Assembly: GCA_030691295.1 (NCBI GenBank)
Contig: JAUYEQ010000701.1
Span: 1 to 6,668, forward strand
DNA: 6,668 nt
Origin: Bacteroidota bacterium
Lineage (GTDB): Bacteria; Bacteroidota; Bacteroidia; Bacteroidales; Prolixibacteraceae
Direction of reading: 5' to 3'
Below, piece by piece: positions 6,446-6,668 of the stretch. The position numbers and the translations under genes are program-made. The first letter of the stretch is position 1; every line of letters begins with the position of its first letter. The notes beneath the pieces are model-generated. The model ran no database searches. It saw only the letters and a list, made by a program, of their open reading frames with translations, and was not told the DNA's origin.

Positions 6446-6601
6446 AATTTGCCGTTTCGAATAAGAACAAAAATACAAAATTTAAAAACACAATTGTATT
6501 TTTAAATCTATATTTTAACATTACAACCCTATTTTTAAATTGAAGATTTTAAAAGACAAGGTTTATCACAAGATAAATTGCTATTCTATAATCTATAAAA
6601 C
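6446..6601. other. AT-rich region upstream of the ATPase gene
   Basis: About 155 bp of strongly AT-rich DNA with no recognisable gene. On the minus strand, TATTTTTG (6475-6468) matches the Bacteroidota -7 consensus TAnnTTTG exactly, but the only -33 candidate, ATTG at 6494-6491, sits 15 bp away, shorter than usual. A perfect 10-bp inverted repeat, AAAAATACAA (6469-6478) and TTGTATTTTT (6494-6503), spans that candidate promoter. The part from about 6504 to 6601 shows only A/T runs. Confidence 0.4.
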
Positions 6602-6648
6602 AAAAAAGAGTCAACCTACAGAATTTTTCTGAAAGTTGACTCTTTTTT
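6602..6648. terminator. Strong hairpin with T/A tracts at the right edge, probable bidirectional terminator
   Basis: AAAAAAGAGTCAAC (6602-6615) pairs perfectly with GTTGACTCTTTTTT (6635-6648), a 14-bp stem whose right arm ends in six T and whose left arm begins with six A, so it reads as an intrinsic terminator on either strand. The 19-nt interior carries CAGAA (6619-6623) and TTCTG (6627-6631), forming an inner 5-bp stem with a TTT loop. It shares its core stem and interior spacing with the post-araB hairpin. The gene it serves probably lies to the right, outside the window, since the ATPase is transcribed away from it. Confidence 0.8.
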
Positions 6649-6668
6649 ATTGGATTTGCATTTTCACC

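Noticed and set aside
6647..6668. Possible 3' end of a minus-strand gene (frame ending VKMQIQ then TAA at 6649-6647)
   Set aside because: Only six codons are visible. The stop overlapping the terminator stem is suggestive, but this is too short to support a gene.

Overview
The window looks like chromosomal DNA from a member of the Bacteroidota, possibly the Marinilabiliales/Prolixibacteraceae type, though that finer placement is only an impression. The reasons are a secreted GH97 glycosidase (a family centred on this phylum), start codons preceded by A/T-rich sequence with no Shine-Dalgarno motif, possible TTTG / TAnnTTTG promoter elements, AT-rich intergenic DNA, and several kinds of short palindromic intergenic repeat of a sort common in these genomes.

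Layout. At the left edge, on the minus strand, are the first 34 codons of a type II NADH dehydrogenase-like flavoprotein. A 326-bp AT-rich divergent intergenic region follows. Three plus-strand genes come next: a secreted GH97 glycoside hydrolase (430-2367), L-ribulose-5-phosphate 4-epimerase araD (2502-3188) and ribulokinase araB (3296-4969). The GH97-araD gap holds a G/C-rich element that can fold two ways. The araD-araB gap holds a 63-bp element made of two palindromes whose arms covary. A hairpin just after araB separates the plus-strand genes from a convergent minus-strand AAA ATPase/DUF4143 gene (5043-6356). A possible 30-codon small ORF overlaps the ATPase start through ATGA. After an AT-rich gap, a second hairpin with the same stem as the post-araB hairpin closes the window.

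How the genes work together. AraB phosphorylates L-ribulose and AraD epimerises L-ribulose-5-phosphate to D-xylulose-5-phosphate, the last two steps of bacterial L-arabinose catabolism. The GH97 enzyme has the Asp nucleophile of the retaining branch, which contains alpha-galactosidases and at least one reported beta-L-arabinopyranosidase. Next to araDB, it plausibly releases L-arabinopyranose (or D-galactose) from glycans in the periplasm. L-arabinose isomerase (araA) is absent here and must lie elsewhere if the pathway is complete. The ATPase is probably unrelated to sugar metabolism; its family is widespread and poorly understood.

No tRNA, rRNA, CRISPR array or transposase was seen. The features most worth a second look are the covarying palindromes between araD and araB, the matched hairpins flanking the ATPase, and the small ORF overlapping the ATPase start.
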